Shown here: in pieces, positions 46,937-55,085 of the stretch
How the letters are laid out: each line of letters begins with the position of its first letter
Position numbering within the stretch: position 1 is the first letter of the stretch
Assembly (NCBI GenBank): GCA_026129405.1
Contig: JAHCID010000005.1
Coordinates: forward strand, 62,001-126,000
DNA from: a bacterium
GTDB taxonomy: Bacteria > Desulfobacterota > Binatia > DP-6
Direction of reading: 5' to 3'
Length of the DNA: 64,000 nucleotides
Program-made: the position numbers and the translations under genes
The notes under the pieces: generated by a model
What the model was told of the DNA's origin: nothing
The model's database searches: none
What the model saw: only the letters and a program-made list of their open reading frames with translations

Positions 46937-48409
46937 CTACGACGAGAGGGCAGCGCGCAGGAGCTGCTGCACGACCTGTGGGTTCGCCTTCCCGCCGGTC
47001 GTCTTCATCACCTGACCGACGAGGAAGCCGAGCACCTTCTCCTTGCCGCTGCGGAACTGCTCCACCTGCTCGGGATGACGCGCGAGCACGTCACGTACCG
47101 CTCGGTCCAACGCGTCCCGGTCGCTCACCTGTGCCAGGCCTTCCGCAGCGACGAGCGCGGCCGGATCGACGTCGGTCCCGAGCAGACGCGGCAGCAGACC
47201 CTTCGCGGTGTTGCGGTTGATCGTGCCGCCCTCGACCAGGCGGGCGAGCGCCGCCAGTCGGGTGGGCGCGATCGGCCATTCGCGAATCACGAGGGCGTCG
47301 TCGAGCTTCTGCTCGCGCACGATGCGCAGCAGCTCGGTGGTGATCCAGTTCGCCGCGTCCTTCGCGCCGGCGCCGGCTGCCACCATCGCCTCGAAATAGT
47401 CCGCGACGTCCTTGCGCTGCGTGAGCACGTCGGCGTCGTAGGCCGAGAGACCGTGTGCCGCCTCGAAGCGCTGCCGGCGCGCGGGCGGCAGCTCGGGCAG
47501 CGCGGCGCGGACGGCGTCGACCCAGGCGGCGTCGACGACGAGCGGGCGCAGGTCCGGCTCGGGGAAGTAGCGGTAGTCGTGCGCCGATTCCTTGCTGCGC
47601 ATCGAGCGCGTCTCGCTGCGGTCGGGGTCCCACAGCCGCGTCTCCTGGTGCAGCGCTTCGCCCTGCTGGAGCGCCTGCACCTGGCGCGCGAGCTCGAAGT
47701 CGACGGCACGCTCGACGTTGCGGAACGAGTTCATGTTCTTGATCTCGACCTTCGTGCCGAGCGTGCGGTCGCCGATGCGGCGGACGGAGCAGTTCGCGTC
47801 GCAGCGGAAGCTGCCTTCCTCCATGTTGCCGTCGCAGATCTCGAGATACTGGAGGATCGAGCGCAGCGCGCGCAGGTAGGCGCCCGCTTCGGCCGGGCTG
47901 CGCATGTCGGGCTCGCTGACGATCTCGAGCAGCGGCACGCCGCCGCGGTTGAAGTCGACCAGGCTGCCCGCCGCGTGCGCGTCGTGGATGTTCTTCCCGG
48001 TATCCTCCTCCATGTGGATGCGGGTGAGGCCGATGCGGCGCGCGACCCCCTCGACCACCACGTCGAGGCCGCCGCCGACGCACAGCGGCTGCTCGTACAT
48101 GCTGATCTGATAGCCCTTCGAGAGGTCCGGGTAGAAGTAGTTCTTGCGCGCGAAGCGCGAGTGCTCGGCGATCGTGCAGCCGGTGGCGAGCCCGGCGCGG
48201 ATCGCGAACTCGACGACGCGGCGGTTCAGCACGGGCAGCACGCCGGGCATGCCGAGGCAGACGGGGCAGACGTTGGTGTTCGGCGGTGCGCCGAACCGGG
48301 CCGAGCAGCCGCAGAAGATCTTCGACGCCGTCAGCAGCTCGGCGTGGACCTCGAGCCCGATGACGGCCTCGTAGCCGTCGAGGATCCAGGGCGCGGCGCT
48401 CTCGCTCAC
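46937..48409 (-). CDS. gatB: Asp/Glu-tRNA amidotransferase subunit B
   Basis: A 490-residue GatB, the kinase and tRNA-binding subunit that activates Glu-tRNA(Gln) or Asp-tRNA(Asn). Motifs: [13 protein letters not shown] at the N-terminus, the zinc-type cysteines near CGCSARFG and [32 protein letters not shown], then [11 protein letters not shown] and the C-terminal YqeY-like tail. GTG at 48409 overlaps the gatA stop by 4 bases (GTGA). Its presence implies indirect charging of Gln or Asn tRNA in this organism. Confidence 0.96.
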   Translation of the reverse strand: MSESAAPWILDGYEAVIGLEVHAELLTASKIFCGCSARFGAPPNTNVCPVCLGMPGVLPVLNRRVVEFAIRAGLATGCTIAEHSRFARKNYFYPDLSKGYQISMYEQPLCVGGGLDVVVEGVARRIGLTRIHMEEDTGKNIHDAHAAGSLVDFNRGGVPLLEIVSEPDMRSPAEAGAYLRALRSILQYLEICDGNMEEGSFRCDANCSVRRIGDRTLGTKVEIKNMNSFRNVERAVDFELARQVQALQQGEALHQETRLWDPDRSETRSMRSKESAHDYRYFPEPDLRPLVVDAAWVDAVRAALPELPPARRQRFEAAHGLSAYDADVLTQRKDVADYFEAMVAAGAGAKDAANWITTELLRIVREQKLDDALVIREWPIAPTRLAALARLVEGGTINRNTAKGLLPRLLGTDVDPAALVAAEGLAQVSDRDALDRAVRDVLARHPEQVEQFRSGKEKVLGFLVGQVMKTTGGKANPQVVQQLLRAALSS

Positions 48410-49872
48410 GGCAGCGGGCTCCGCGGCGTCCACACGCCGCTCGCCTCGACGGCGCCCGCGACGCGGAAGCAGGTGGCCTCGTCCCAGGCGCGGCCGATCA
48501 CCTGGAAGCCGATCGGCAGGCCCGCGGCGTCGAGGCCGCAGGGCACCGACAGGGCGGGAAGCCCGGCGAGCGGGACGGCGAGCGTGAGCACGTCGGAGAG
48601 GTACATCGCGAGCGGGTCGTCGAGCCGCTCGCCGAGACGGAACGCGGTGGACGGCGCCACCGGCGAGACGAGCGCGTCGCAACCGGCGAGGGCGGCCTCG
48701 AAGTCGCGCCGGATCAGCGTCCGTACCTGCTGTGCCTTGCCGTAGAAGGCGTCGTAGTAGCCGGCCGACAGCGCGTAGGTGCCGAGCATGATCCGGCGCT
48801 TCACCTCGGCGCCGAAGCCGGCGTCGCGGGTGGCGGCGTACATCGCGCCGAGGCCGCCCGCGTCCTCGACGCGCAGCCCGTAGCGCACGCCGTCGTAGCG
48901 CGCGAGGTTCGACGACGCCTCGGCGCTCGACACGAGGTAGTAGGTGGCCACCGCGTACTCGGTGTGGGGCAGGGAGACGTCGGTGACGCTGGCGCCCGCG
49001 GCCTCGAGCGCGCGGATCGTGTCGCGCACGGCGCGCTCGACGTCGGGCTGGAGGCCGGCGGCGAAGTACTCGCGCGGCAGGCCGAGCCGCAGCCCGCGGA
49101 CGCCTTCCTCGACGGCGGCGACGAAGTTCGGCACCGCGCGCGGGCTGCTGGTGGCGTCGCGCGGGTCGTGGCCGGCGATCGCCCCGAGGACGAGCGCCGT
49201 GTCGGCGACGTCGCGTCCCAGCGGGCCCACCTGATCGAGCGTCGAGGCGAAGGCCATGACGCCGTAGCGCGACACGCGCCCGTAGGTCGGCTTGATGCCG
49301 ACGACCCCGCAGAACGCGGCCGGCAGGCGGATCGAGCCGCCGGTGTCGGTGCCGAGCGTGACCGGGCAGGCGGCCGACGCGACCGCGGCGGCGGAGCCGC
49401 CCGACGAGCCGCCGGCGACGCGCGCCGGGTCCCACGGGTTGCGCGTCGTGCCGAGCGCGGAGTTCTCGCACGACGAGCCCATCGCGAACTCGTCGCAGTT
49501 GACCTTGCCGGCGACGATCGCGCCGGCGCGGCGCAGGCGCTCGACCACGGTCGCGTCGTATGCCGGCACGAAGTGCTCGAGGATGCGCGACGCGGCGGTC
49601 GTCCGGACACCGGCGGTGCAGATGATGTCCTTGACGCCGACGGGGACGCCGGCGAGCGGGCCCGGGTCGTCGCCGGCGGCGACGCGGCGGTCGATCTCGG
49701 CGGCCGCGGCGCGGGCCTCGTCGGCGCACACGGTGAGGAACGCGCCGATCGTCGGCTCGGTGGCGGCGGTGCGGGCCAGAGCGGCGTCGGTCAGGGCGGC
49801 GGCGGAGAGCTCGCCGCGCCGGACGCGTTCGGCCGCCGCGCGGGCGCCGAGGGTGTGGAGCGGCTCGGCCAC
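48406..49872 (-). CDS. gatA: Asp/Glu-tRNA amidotransferase subunit A
   Basis: A 488-residue amidase-signature protein that releases ammonia from glutamine. The Ser-cisSer-Lys triad is placed at Lys81 (VGVKDI), Ser156-157 in GGSSGGS, and Ser180 in [10 protein letters not shown]. The family marker [21 protein letters not shown] is present. GTG start 6 bases after the gatC stop. Operon order gatC-gatA-gatB with tight spacing is classic for the heterotrimer. Confidence 0.96.
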   Translation of the reverse strand: MAEPLHTLGARAAAERVRRGELSAAALTDAALARTAATEPTIGAFLTVCADEARAAAAEIDRRVAAGDDPGPLAGVPVGVKDIICTAGVRTTAASRILEHFVPAYDATVVERLRRAGAIVAGKVNCDEFAMGSSCENSALGTTRNPWDPARVAGGSSGGSAAAVASAACPVTLGTDTGGSIRLPAAFCGVVGIKPTYGRVSRYGVMAFASTLDQVGPLGRDVADTALVLGAIAGHDPRDATSSPRAVPNFVAAVEEGVRGLRLGLPREYFAAGLQPDVERAVRDTIRALEAAGASVTDVSLPHTEYAVATYYLVSSAEASSNLARYDGVRYGLRVEDAGGLGAMYAATRDAGFGAEVKRRIMLGTYALSAGYYDAFYGKAQQVRTLIRRDFEAALAGCDALVSPVAPSTAFRLGERLDDPLAMYLSDVLTLAVPLAGLPALSVPCGLDAAGLPIGFQVIGRAWDEATCFRVAGAVEASGVWTPRSPLP

Positions 49873-49878
49873 GTGCGG

Positions 49879-50166
49879 CTATTCGATGATGCGGGGGACG
49901 CGGAAGAGGCGCCCGGAGCGGGCCGGGGCGCCCTCGAACAGCGCGTCCGGCGCCTCGGGGTTGGTGACGGCATCGTCCCGCAGCGGCGCCGATTCGGGGT
50001 CGACGTGGGCGGTGGGCTCGACGCCGGTGGTGTCGAGCGCCGCGAGGCGCGTGAAGGCGTCGAGGATGTGGTCGAGATCGGCGGTGAGACGGGTCTCCTC
50101 GTCGGGCTCGAGTCGCAGCCGGGCCAGGGCGGCGACCTGCCGGACCTCGTCCAGGGTGAGGGCCAC
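49879..50166 (-). CDS. gatC: Asp/Glu-tRNA amidotransferase subunit C
   Basis: A 95-residue GatC, the linker that wraps GatA and GatB. The N-terminus TLDEVRQVAALARLRL and the later LDTTGVEPTAHVDP are standard, and the C-terminus RLFRVPRIIE is typical. GTG at 50166 was chosen from length and from the promoter ending 6 bases upstream. It is the first gene of the gatCAB operon. Confidence 0.93.
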   Translation of the reverse strand: MALTLDEVRQVAALARLRLEPDEETRLTADLDHILDAFTRLAALDTTGVEPTAHVDPESAPLRDDAVTNPEAPDALFEGAPARSGRLFRVPRIIE

Positions 50167-50172
50167 GCGGGT

Positions 50173-50201
50173 GGTGTAGCGAAGCCGTCCGGACCCCGCA
50201 A
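50173..50201 (-). promoter_or_regulatory. Promoter of the gatCAB operon
   Basis: On the minus strand TTGCGG and TACACC are separated by 17 bases, with the GTG at 50166 6 bases downstream; no Shine-Dalgarno sequence. Confidence 0.65.
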
Positions 50202-50251
50202 CGACGTGCGCGCCGACCGTCGCCGTGGCCGCGGCGAGGCGCCGGCTCGCC

Positions 50252-50280
50252 TTGCGACGCCGGGGGGCCGTCGCTAAGGT
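50252..50280 (+). promoter_or_regulatory. Promoter of yraN-serS
   Basis: TTGCGA and TAAGGT are separated by 17 bases, and the GTG at 50289 follows 8 bases later. Back-to-back with the gatC promoter. Confidence 0.65.
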
Positions 50281-50288
50281 CGCCCGCG

Positions 50289-50654
50289 GTGGACGGGCGG
50301 CGGGAGCTGGGGCAGCGCGGCGAGGCGCTCGCGGCCGAGTTCCTGCGCGCGCGCGACTGGGTGATCGTGGCTCGCAACTATCGCTGCCGACTCGGTGAGA
50401 TCGACCTCGTGGCGCTCGACGGCCCGACGCTGGTCTTCGTCGAGGTGCGCAGCCGCAGCGGCGAGCGTCTCGGCACCCCGCTCGAGTCGGTCGACCCGCG
50501 CAAGCAGGCGCGGGTGGCGCGGGTCGCCCGCCACTTCGTCGCGACCCGTGGCTACGCCGACCGCGACGCGCGCTTCGACGTCGTCGGCATCCGCTTCGAC
50601 CGCGAGCCGCCCGCGGTCGAGCACGTGGCCGGCGCGTTCGAGCTGCGAGACTAG
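50289..50654 (+). CDS. yraN: YraN/UPF0102 family nuclease-like protein
   Basis: A 121-residue protein with a restriction endonuclease-like fold. ARNYRCRLGEIDLVALDG and VFVEVRSRS contain the conserved Glu-Asp and Glu-X-Lys/Arg-type residues of the UPF0102 family (in most members the second motif reads EVK; here EVR). Its role is uncertain; some relatives act on branched DNA. The GTG start fits the leaderless promoter. serS starts 9 bases after its stop, with the purine-rich AGGGGAGGG between, so the two are cotranscribed. Confidence 0.9.
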   Translation: MDGRRELGQRGEALAAEFLRARDWVIVARNYRCRLGEIDLVALDGPTLVFVEVRSRSGERLGTPLESVDPRKQARVARVARHFVATRGYADRDARFDVVGIRFDREPPAVEHVAGAFELRD

Positions 50655-50663
50655 GGGAGGGCG

Positions 50664-51947
50664 ATGCTCGACATCCGCACGATCCGCGCCGAGCCCGATC
50701 GGGTGAAGGCCGAGCTGGCCAAGGTGGGCACCCCACCCGAGCAGGTCGACGCGCTCCTCGAGGCCGATCGCCGGCGCCGCGAGGTGCTGCACGCCGTCGA
50801 GACGCTGCGTGCGGAGCGCACCGCCGCCTCGAAGCGCATCGGCGCCCTCGCGGACAAGGCGGAGCGCGAGCAGGCGATCGCGGCGCAGCGCGAGGTGGGC
50901 GGCCGTCTCGAGGCGGCCGAGGCCGCGGTCGAGCCCGCCGAGGCCGAGTTCGAGCGGCAGATGCTGCTGCTGCCGAACCTGCCGCATCCCGACGTCCCCG
51001 TCGGCGCCGACGACGGCGCCAACGTCGTCGTGCGCGAGGAGGGCACGAAGCGCACCTACGACTTCACGCCGCTGCCGCACTGGGACCTCGGCGTGCGGCT
51101 CGGCATCCTCGACTTCGAGCGCGGCGTGAAGATCAGCGGCAGCCGCTTCTACGTCCTGCGCGGCATGGGCGCGCGTCTCCAGCGGGCCCTCATCGCCTGG
51201 ATGCTCGACCTGCACACGCGCGAGCACGGCTACACCGAGATCTACCCGCCGGCGATGGTGAAGGGCGAGTGCCTCGTCGGCACCGGCAACCTGCCGAAGT
51301 TCGCGGACACGCTCTATCACGACGCCGAAGAGGATTTCTGGTGGGTGCCCACGGCCGAGGTGCCGGTGACGAACCTGCATCGCGAGGAGATCCTCGACGC
51401 CGCACGGCTGCCCATCCACTACGTCGCCTACACGCCGTGCTTCCGGCGCGAGCGGATGTCGGCGGGGCGGGACGTGCGCGGCATCAAGCGCGGCCACCAG
51501 TTCGACAAGGTCGAGCTCGTGAAGCTGGTTCGGCCCGAGGATTCCGACGCCGAGCTGCTGCGCCTCCTCGACGACGCCGAGGACGTCTGCCGGCGGCTCG
51601 AGCTGCCGTACCGCATCGTCCAGATGTGCACCGGCGACCTCTCGTTCCAGGCGGCGATGAAGTACGACGTCGAGATATGGTCGCCGGGCTGCGCGGAGTG
51701 GCTCGAGGTGAGCTCCTGCTCCAACATGCGCGACTTCCAGGCGCGGCGCGCGCAGATCCGCTACCGCGCCGGTGCCGGGGCGAAGCCCGAGCTGGTGCAC
51801 ACGCTGAACGGCTCGGGGCTGGCGCTGCCGCGCGTGCTGCTCGCGGTGCTCGAGACCTACCAGCGGTCCGACGGCAGCGTCACCGTGCCGGAGGTGCTGC
51901 GGCCCTACGTCGGCGCCGACGCCATCGCGGCGCAGGCGCCGCACTGA
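50664..51947 (+). CDS. serS: Seryl-tRNA synthetase
   Basis: A 427-residue class II synthetase that charges tRNA-Ser. N-terminal long coiled-coil arm (about 25-105), then motif 2 FRRERMSAGRDVRGIKRGHQFDKVE and motif 3 GSGLALPRVLLAVLE. VSSCSNMRDFQARR is the serine-binding signature. It has a Shine-Dalgarno sequence (AGGGGAGGG) before the ATG and follows yraN directly. Normal length. Confidence 0.97.
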   Translation: MLDIRTIRAEPDRVKAELAKVGTPPEQVDALLEADRRRREVLHAVETLRAERTAASKRIGALADKAEREQAIAAQREVGGRLEAAEAAVEPAEAEFERQMLLLPNLPHPDVPVGADDGANVVVREEGTKRTYDFTPLPHWDLGVRLGILDFERGVKISGSRFYVLRGMGARLQRALIAWMLDLHTREHGYTEIYPPAMVKGECLVGTGNLPKFADTLYHDAEEDFWWVPTAEVPVTNLHREEILDAARLPIHYVAYTPCFRRERMSAGRDVRGIKRGHQFDKVELVKLVRPEDSDAELLRLLDDAEDVCRRLELPYRIVQMCTGDLSFQAAMKYDVEIWSPGCAEWLEVSSCSNMRDFQARRAQIRYRAGAGAKPELVHTLNGSGLALPRVLLAVLETYQRSDGSVTVPEVLRPYVGADAIAAQAPH

Positions 51948-51959
51948 GGAGGGACGTCG

Positions 51960-52493
51960 ATGGTCACGCGTCGCAGGGTCCTCGGGACCGCGCTCGGGGC
52001 GCTCGTCACGCCGCCGTTCGCCGCGGCCGCGGACGAGCGCACGAACGCCCGTGCGAGCGGACCGGCGGTCGAGGGACGCTCGATCACCCCCGCCGTCGCC
52101 GCGTTCCTCGGCCGCCCGCTCGCGTCGCAGCTCGTGACGCTCAACACCAAGGGCGACCCGCAGATCACGATGATGTGGTTCCGCTACGAGGACGGCGGGC
52201 TGCTCTTCACCACCACGACGAAGCGGATCAAGTTCCGCAACCAGCAGCGCGACCCGCGGGCCGCGTTCTGCGCGGCCGACCCCGCCGACATGTACCGCTG
52301 GGTGACCGTCACCGGCACGCTGTCGATCGACGGCCGCGACCCGCGCGCGTTCTATCGCGGGCTGGCGGAGCGCTATCTCGCGCCGGACGCGCTGGCCGCA
52401 TGGCAGGCCCGCGTCGCGGCCGAGGGCGGCATGGACGATCGCACGGTGCTGCGTCTCACGCCGAAGCGTGTCCGCGCGATGGGCCTCGGCTGA
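51960..52493 (+). CDS. Exported PPOX-fold (split-barrel flavin/F420-binding) protein with Tat-like signal
   Basis: A 177-residue protein. The N-terminus VTRRRVLGTALGALVTPPFAAAADE is a Tat-like signal with twin arginines followed by a hydrophobic core. The mature part is a split-barrel of the pyridoxamine-phosphate-oxidase/Rv1155 type: ASQLVTLNTKGDPQITMMWFRYEDG and FTTTTKRIKFRNQQRDPRAAFCA. Rv1155-like proteins bind F420 or flavin. Export of such a cofactor protein through Tat would be logical since the folded cofactor form is transported. A GAGG precedes the ATG. It follows serS by 12 bases. Confidence 0.8.
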   Translation: MVTRRRVLGTALGALVTPPFAAAADERTNARASGPAVEGRSITPAVAAFLGRPLASQLVTLNTKGDPQITMMWFRYEDGGLLFTTTTKRIKFRNQQRDPRAAFCAADPADMYRWVTVTGTLSIDGRDPRAFYRGLAERYLAPDALAAWQARVAAEGGMDDRTVLRLTPKRVRAMGLG

Positions 52494-52500
52494 CGCCGCG

Positions 52501-52875
52501 TCAGAGCAGGTTCGGGAACCAGGGCGCGCTGCTGCCCGAGACGTCCTCGGCCACGACCACGTCGTAGAGCGTGCGATCGCCGACGCGGGCCTCGGGGACG
52601 AGGATGCCCTCGACCTTGACCCACTCGCCCACGCCGACCTTGGCCGGGCCGGTGACGCGGATCAGGATGCGGTTCTCGCGGGCGTCGGCGATCTCGAGGA
52701 CGGTGTCGCCGTCCACGGTCTGCATGCGCGTGACCTCGCCCTTGATCTTGACGGTCTGCTGGTAGTGTAGCTCGGGGCGCAGGTTGAGCTCGCCGATGCC
52801 GGGGCTACAGGCGGTGAGCGCGAGCGACACGAGCGCAGCCGCGACGGCGACGCGACCCCTTCCACGGAACCCCAT
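52501..52875 (-). CDS. Lipoprotein with OB-fold-like domain
   Basis: A 124-residue lipoprotein. Signal GFRGRGRVAVAAALVSLALTAC with lipobox LTAC (Cys near residue 23). The mature part reads as a small beta barrel (VKIKGEVTRMQ, TVLEIADA, RILIRVTGPAKVGVGEWVKVEGILV), which resembles OB-fold or DUF4131-type nucleic-acid-binding-like barrels found in outer-membrane lipoproteins; no function is known. ATG at 52875 fits the promoter; ATG at 52896 would give 131 residues but lies within the -10 region. Confidence 0.65.
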   Translation of the reverse strand: MGFRGRGRVAVAAALVSLALTACSPGIGELNLRPELHYQQTVKIKGEVTRMQTVDGDTVLEIADARENRILIRVTGPAKVGVGEWVKVEGILVPEARVGDRTLYDVVVAEDVSGSSAPWFPNLL

Positions 52876-52886
52876 ACGGCCCTGGG

Positions 52887-52915
52887 CGGCTAGCATGGGG
52901 TTTCGAGGATTGCAA
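52887..52915 (-). promoter_or_regulatory. Promoter of the OB-fold lipoprotein gene
   Basis: On the minus strand TTGCAA and TAGCCG are separated by 17 bases; the ATG at 52875 follows 11 bases later. Confidence 0.6.
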
Positions 52916-52939
52916 AACCGCGCGGCCCGCGCACGCCTG

Positions 52940-52968
52940 TTGACCCCCATCGGGCCCGCCCATAGGAG
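52940..52968 (+). promoter_or_regulatory. Promoter of the SurA-N/DsbA-like gene; -10 box overlaps a Shine-Dalgarno sequence
   Basis: TTGACC and TAGGAG are separated by 17 bases and the ATG at 52975 follows 6 bases later. The same bases include AGGAGG at 52964-52969, a good Shine-Dalgarno site 5 bases from the ATG. If the -10 reading is right, that site is not in the mRNA. Confidence 0.55.
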
Positions 52969-52974
52969 GGTCCG

Positions 52975-53979
52975 ATGCGAACGCGAATCCTCGTCGCCGT
53001 CTCGGCGACCCTCCTCGCCGTTACGGCGGCCAGGGCCGCGGACGAGACGGTTGCCACCGTCGGCACCGTCACCATCACGCGCGAGCAGCTGGAGAAGGCG
53101 GTGAAGCCGCAGCTGATCGAGGTCGAGAACCAGCGCTTCGAGATCCTGAGCGACGGTCTCGACGAGCTGATCGCCGAGCAGCTGTTCACGCTCGAGGCGA
53201 AGAGCAAGGACATCTCCAGCGAGCAGCTCGTGCAGACGGAGATCAACGCCAAGGTGCCCGAGCCGTCGGACGCCGAGGTGCAGAAGGTGTACGACGACAA
53301 CAAGGCCCAGCTCGGCGGCCAGACGCTCGACGCCGTGAAGCCGCGCATCGTCGAGTTCCTGAAGCAGCAGAAGGCCGAGGAGCGGCACGCGGCCTACGTC
53401 GAGGAGCTGAAGGGCAAGTACAAGACGACCGTCGCCCTGAAGGCGCCGAAGGTCGAGGTATCGACGGCGGGGCGGCCGGCCCGCGGGCCCGAGAGCGCGC
53501 CGGTGACGATCATCGAGTTCTCGGACTACGAGTGCCCGTTCTGCAAGCGTGCCGAGGTCGTGGTGCAGGAGGTCGTGAAGGCCTACCCCGACAAGGTGAA
53601 GCTCGTGTACCGCCACTTCCCGCTCGACTTCCACGAGCAGGCGAAGCCTGCCGCCGAGGCGTCCGCCTGCGCCGGCGCGCAGGGCAAGTTCTGGGAGTTC
53701 CACGACAAGCTCTTCGCGGGCCCGTCGCTGTCGCCCGAGCGCTACAAGGCGATCGCGGCCGAGGTCGGCCTCGACCAGGCGAAGTTCGACCAGTGCGTGC
53801 AGAAGAACGAGTTCAAGGCCCAGATCGAGCAGGACATGGCCGACGCGTCCGCGGTCGGCGTCACCGGCACGCCGGCGTTCTTCATCAACGGCCGCATGAT
53901 CTCCGGCGCCCAGCCGTTCGAGAAGTTCAAGGAGATCATCGACGAGGAGCTGGCGGCCTCGGCCGCGCCCAAGTCCTGA
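52975..53979 (+). CDS. Periplasmic SurA-N-like/DsbA-like fusion protein
   Basis: A 334-residue exported protein. Signal peptide to about residue 21 (LAVTAARAADE). Residues 25-160 are helical and resemble the SurA/PpiC N-terminal chaperone domain (VATVGTVTITREQLE). Residues 170-325 are a thioredoxin fold with redox site CPFC (Cys187, Cys190) and a later GTPAFFINGR with the cis-Pro. Such chaperone-oxidoreductase fusions are known in deltaproteobacteria and may combine folding and disulfide formation. The gene ends just before a strong stem-loop. Confidence 0.87.
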   Translation: MRTRILVAVSATLLAVTAARAADETVATVGTVTITREQLEKAVKPQLIEVENQRFEILSDGLDELIAEQLFTLEAKSKDISSEQLVQTEINAKVPEPSDAEVQKVYDDNKAQLGGQTLDAVKPRIVEFLKQQKAEERHAAYVEELKGKYKTTVALKAPKVEVSTAGRPARGPESAPVTIIEFSDYECPFCKRAEVVVQEVVKAYPDKVKLVYRHFPLDFHEQAKPAAEASACAGAQGKFWEFHDKLFAGPSLSPERYKAIAAEVGLDQAKFDQCVQKNEFKAQIEQDMADASAVGVTGTPAFFINGRMISGAQPFEKFKEIIDEELAASAAPKS

Positions 53980-54022
53980 TCCGACGCGCCGCGCGGGACG
54001 GCGCTTTCTGGAATCTCCCGGT

Positions 54023-54062
54023 GCTTTCGACACGGCGGGCGCAGTCCCGCCGTGTCGAAGGC
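54023..54062 (+). terminator. Strong stem-loop after the DsbA-like gene
   Basis: A 17-base-pair stem (54023-54039 with 54046-54062, one G-U pair) closes a CGCAGT loop. It lies 43 bases after the stop. There is no T-tract, but stem length supports transcription termination or mRNA 3'-end protection. Confidence 0.5.
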
Positions 54063-54121
54063 CGCCACGGCGGGACTTTCCGCCGCCTCCGGCTGGCACC
54101 CCGGTTGCTCCCCGGTCACCC

Positions 54122-54850
54122 ATGGCATCGCTCATCGAGAAGGGGATCGAGGTCGAGGCGCCGGTCCGCGTCGCCTACGACCAGTGGACCCAGTTCGAGG
54201 ACTTCCCGCGCTTCATGGAGGGTGTCCTCTCGGTCGAGCAGCTGGACGACCGCCGGCTGCGCTGGACTGCCGACGTCGGCGCCGGCAACACGCGCGAGTG
54301 GACGGCCGAGATCACCGAGCAGCTGCCCGATCGGCGCATCGCCTGGCGCAGCCTGGAAGGCGCCCGCAACCGCGGCGTCGTGACCTTCCACCACGTCGCG
54401 CCCGACCGCTGCCGCGTCATGCTCCAGCTCGAGTACGAGCCGGAAGGTCTCATGGAGAACGTCGGCGACGTGCTCGGCGTCATGAGCGCGCGCGTCTCGG
54501 GCGACCTCGAGCGCTTCAAGCGCTTCATCGAGGATCGCGGCACGGAGACCGGCGGCTGGCGCGGCACGATCGGTCGTCCGGCGCCGTCGCCCGAAGCCCA
54601 CGCCGCCGACCGCGGCGCGGCCCGCTGCATGACCTGCGGCAACACCTACGAGGACGCCTTCACGGTGACGCTCGGCGGTCGCAGCTACGTCTTCGACAGC
54701 TTCGAGTGCGCGCTGCACCGTCTGGCGCCGTCGTGCGCCCACTGCGGCTGTCGCATCCTCGGCCACGGCGTCAGCGCAGACGGCGCGCTCTTCTGCTGCG
54801 CGCACTGCGCGCGCCGATCGGGCAACGACGAGGTCCGCGACAGCGCGTGA
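54122..54850 (+). CDS. SRPBCC domain fused to a Cys-rich zinc-ribbon-like domain
   Basis: A 242-residue cytoplasmic protein with two parts. Residues 1-140 are a polyketide cyclase/coenzyme Q-binding-type SRPBCC domain (EAPVRVAYDQWTQFEDFPRFMEGV, a COQ10/YwoF-like opening). Residues 155-240 carry seven or eight cysteines in CXXC pairs (CMTC, CAHC, CGC, CCAHC), a likely zinc-binding treble. This second half resembles a short metal-binding domain in proteobacterial proteins of unknown role. The fusion suggests a redox- or metal-sensing ligand-binding protein. No link to its neighbours is obvious. Confidence 0.75.
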   Translation: MASLIEKGIEVEAPVRVAYDQWTQFEDFPRFMEGVLSVEQLDDRRLRWTADVGAGNTREWTAEITEQLPDRRIAWRSLEGARNRGVVTFHHVAPDRCRVMLQLEYEPEGLMENVGDVLGVMSARVSGDLERFKRFIEDRGTETGGWRGTIGRPAPSPEAHAADRGAARCMTCGNTYEDAFTVTLGGRSYVFDSFECALHRLAPSCAHCGCRILGHGVSADGALFCCAHCARRSGNDEVRDSA

Positions 54851-54905
54851 GGCGCGTCGCCGGGCTTGAGAACCCTCCGGGGGGCGCGTAGGGTCGCCGC
54901 ACCCC

Positions 54906-54995
54906 GGAGGGGTGCTCGAGTGGTTGAAGAGAGCGGTCTTGAAAACCGCCAGGGTGGCGACACCCTCGGGGGTTCGAATCCCCCCCCCTCCGCCA
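54906..54995 (+). tRNA. tRNA-Ser (anticodon UGA)
   Basis: A 90-base type II tRNA. Acceptor arm GGAGGGG pairs with CCCCTCC, the discriminator base is G, and CCA is encoded. The anticodon stem GCGGT/ACCGC holds loop CTTGAAA with anticodon TGA at 54940-54942. There is a long variable arm, as in serine tRNAs, and the T-arm is GGGGG-TTCGAAT-CCCCC. Reads UCA and, by wobble, other UCN codons. Confidence 0.97.
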
Positions 54996-55085
54996 CTGCC
55001 GAATCCGCGAGCGCAGCGTCCCGCCGGCGGCGGCCGGCAGCTGGCCTCTCCCGCGCAATCGCGTTCGTCTCCTCGCCCCGGGGCG

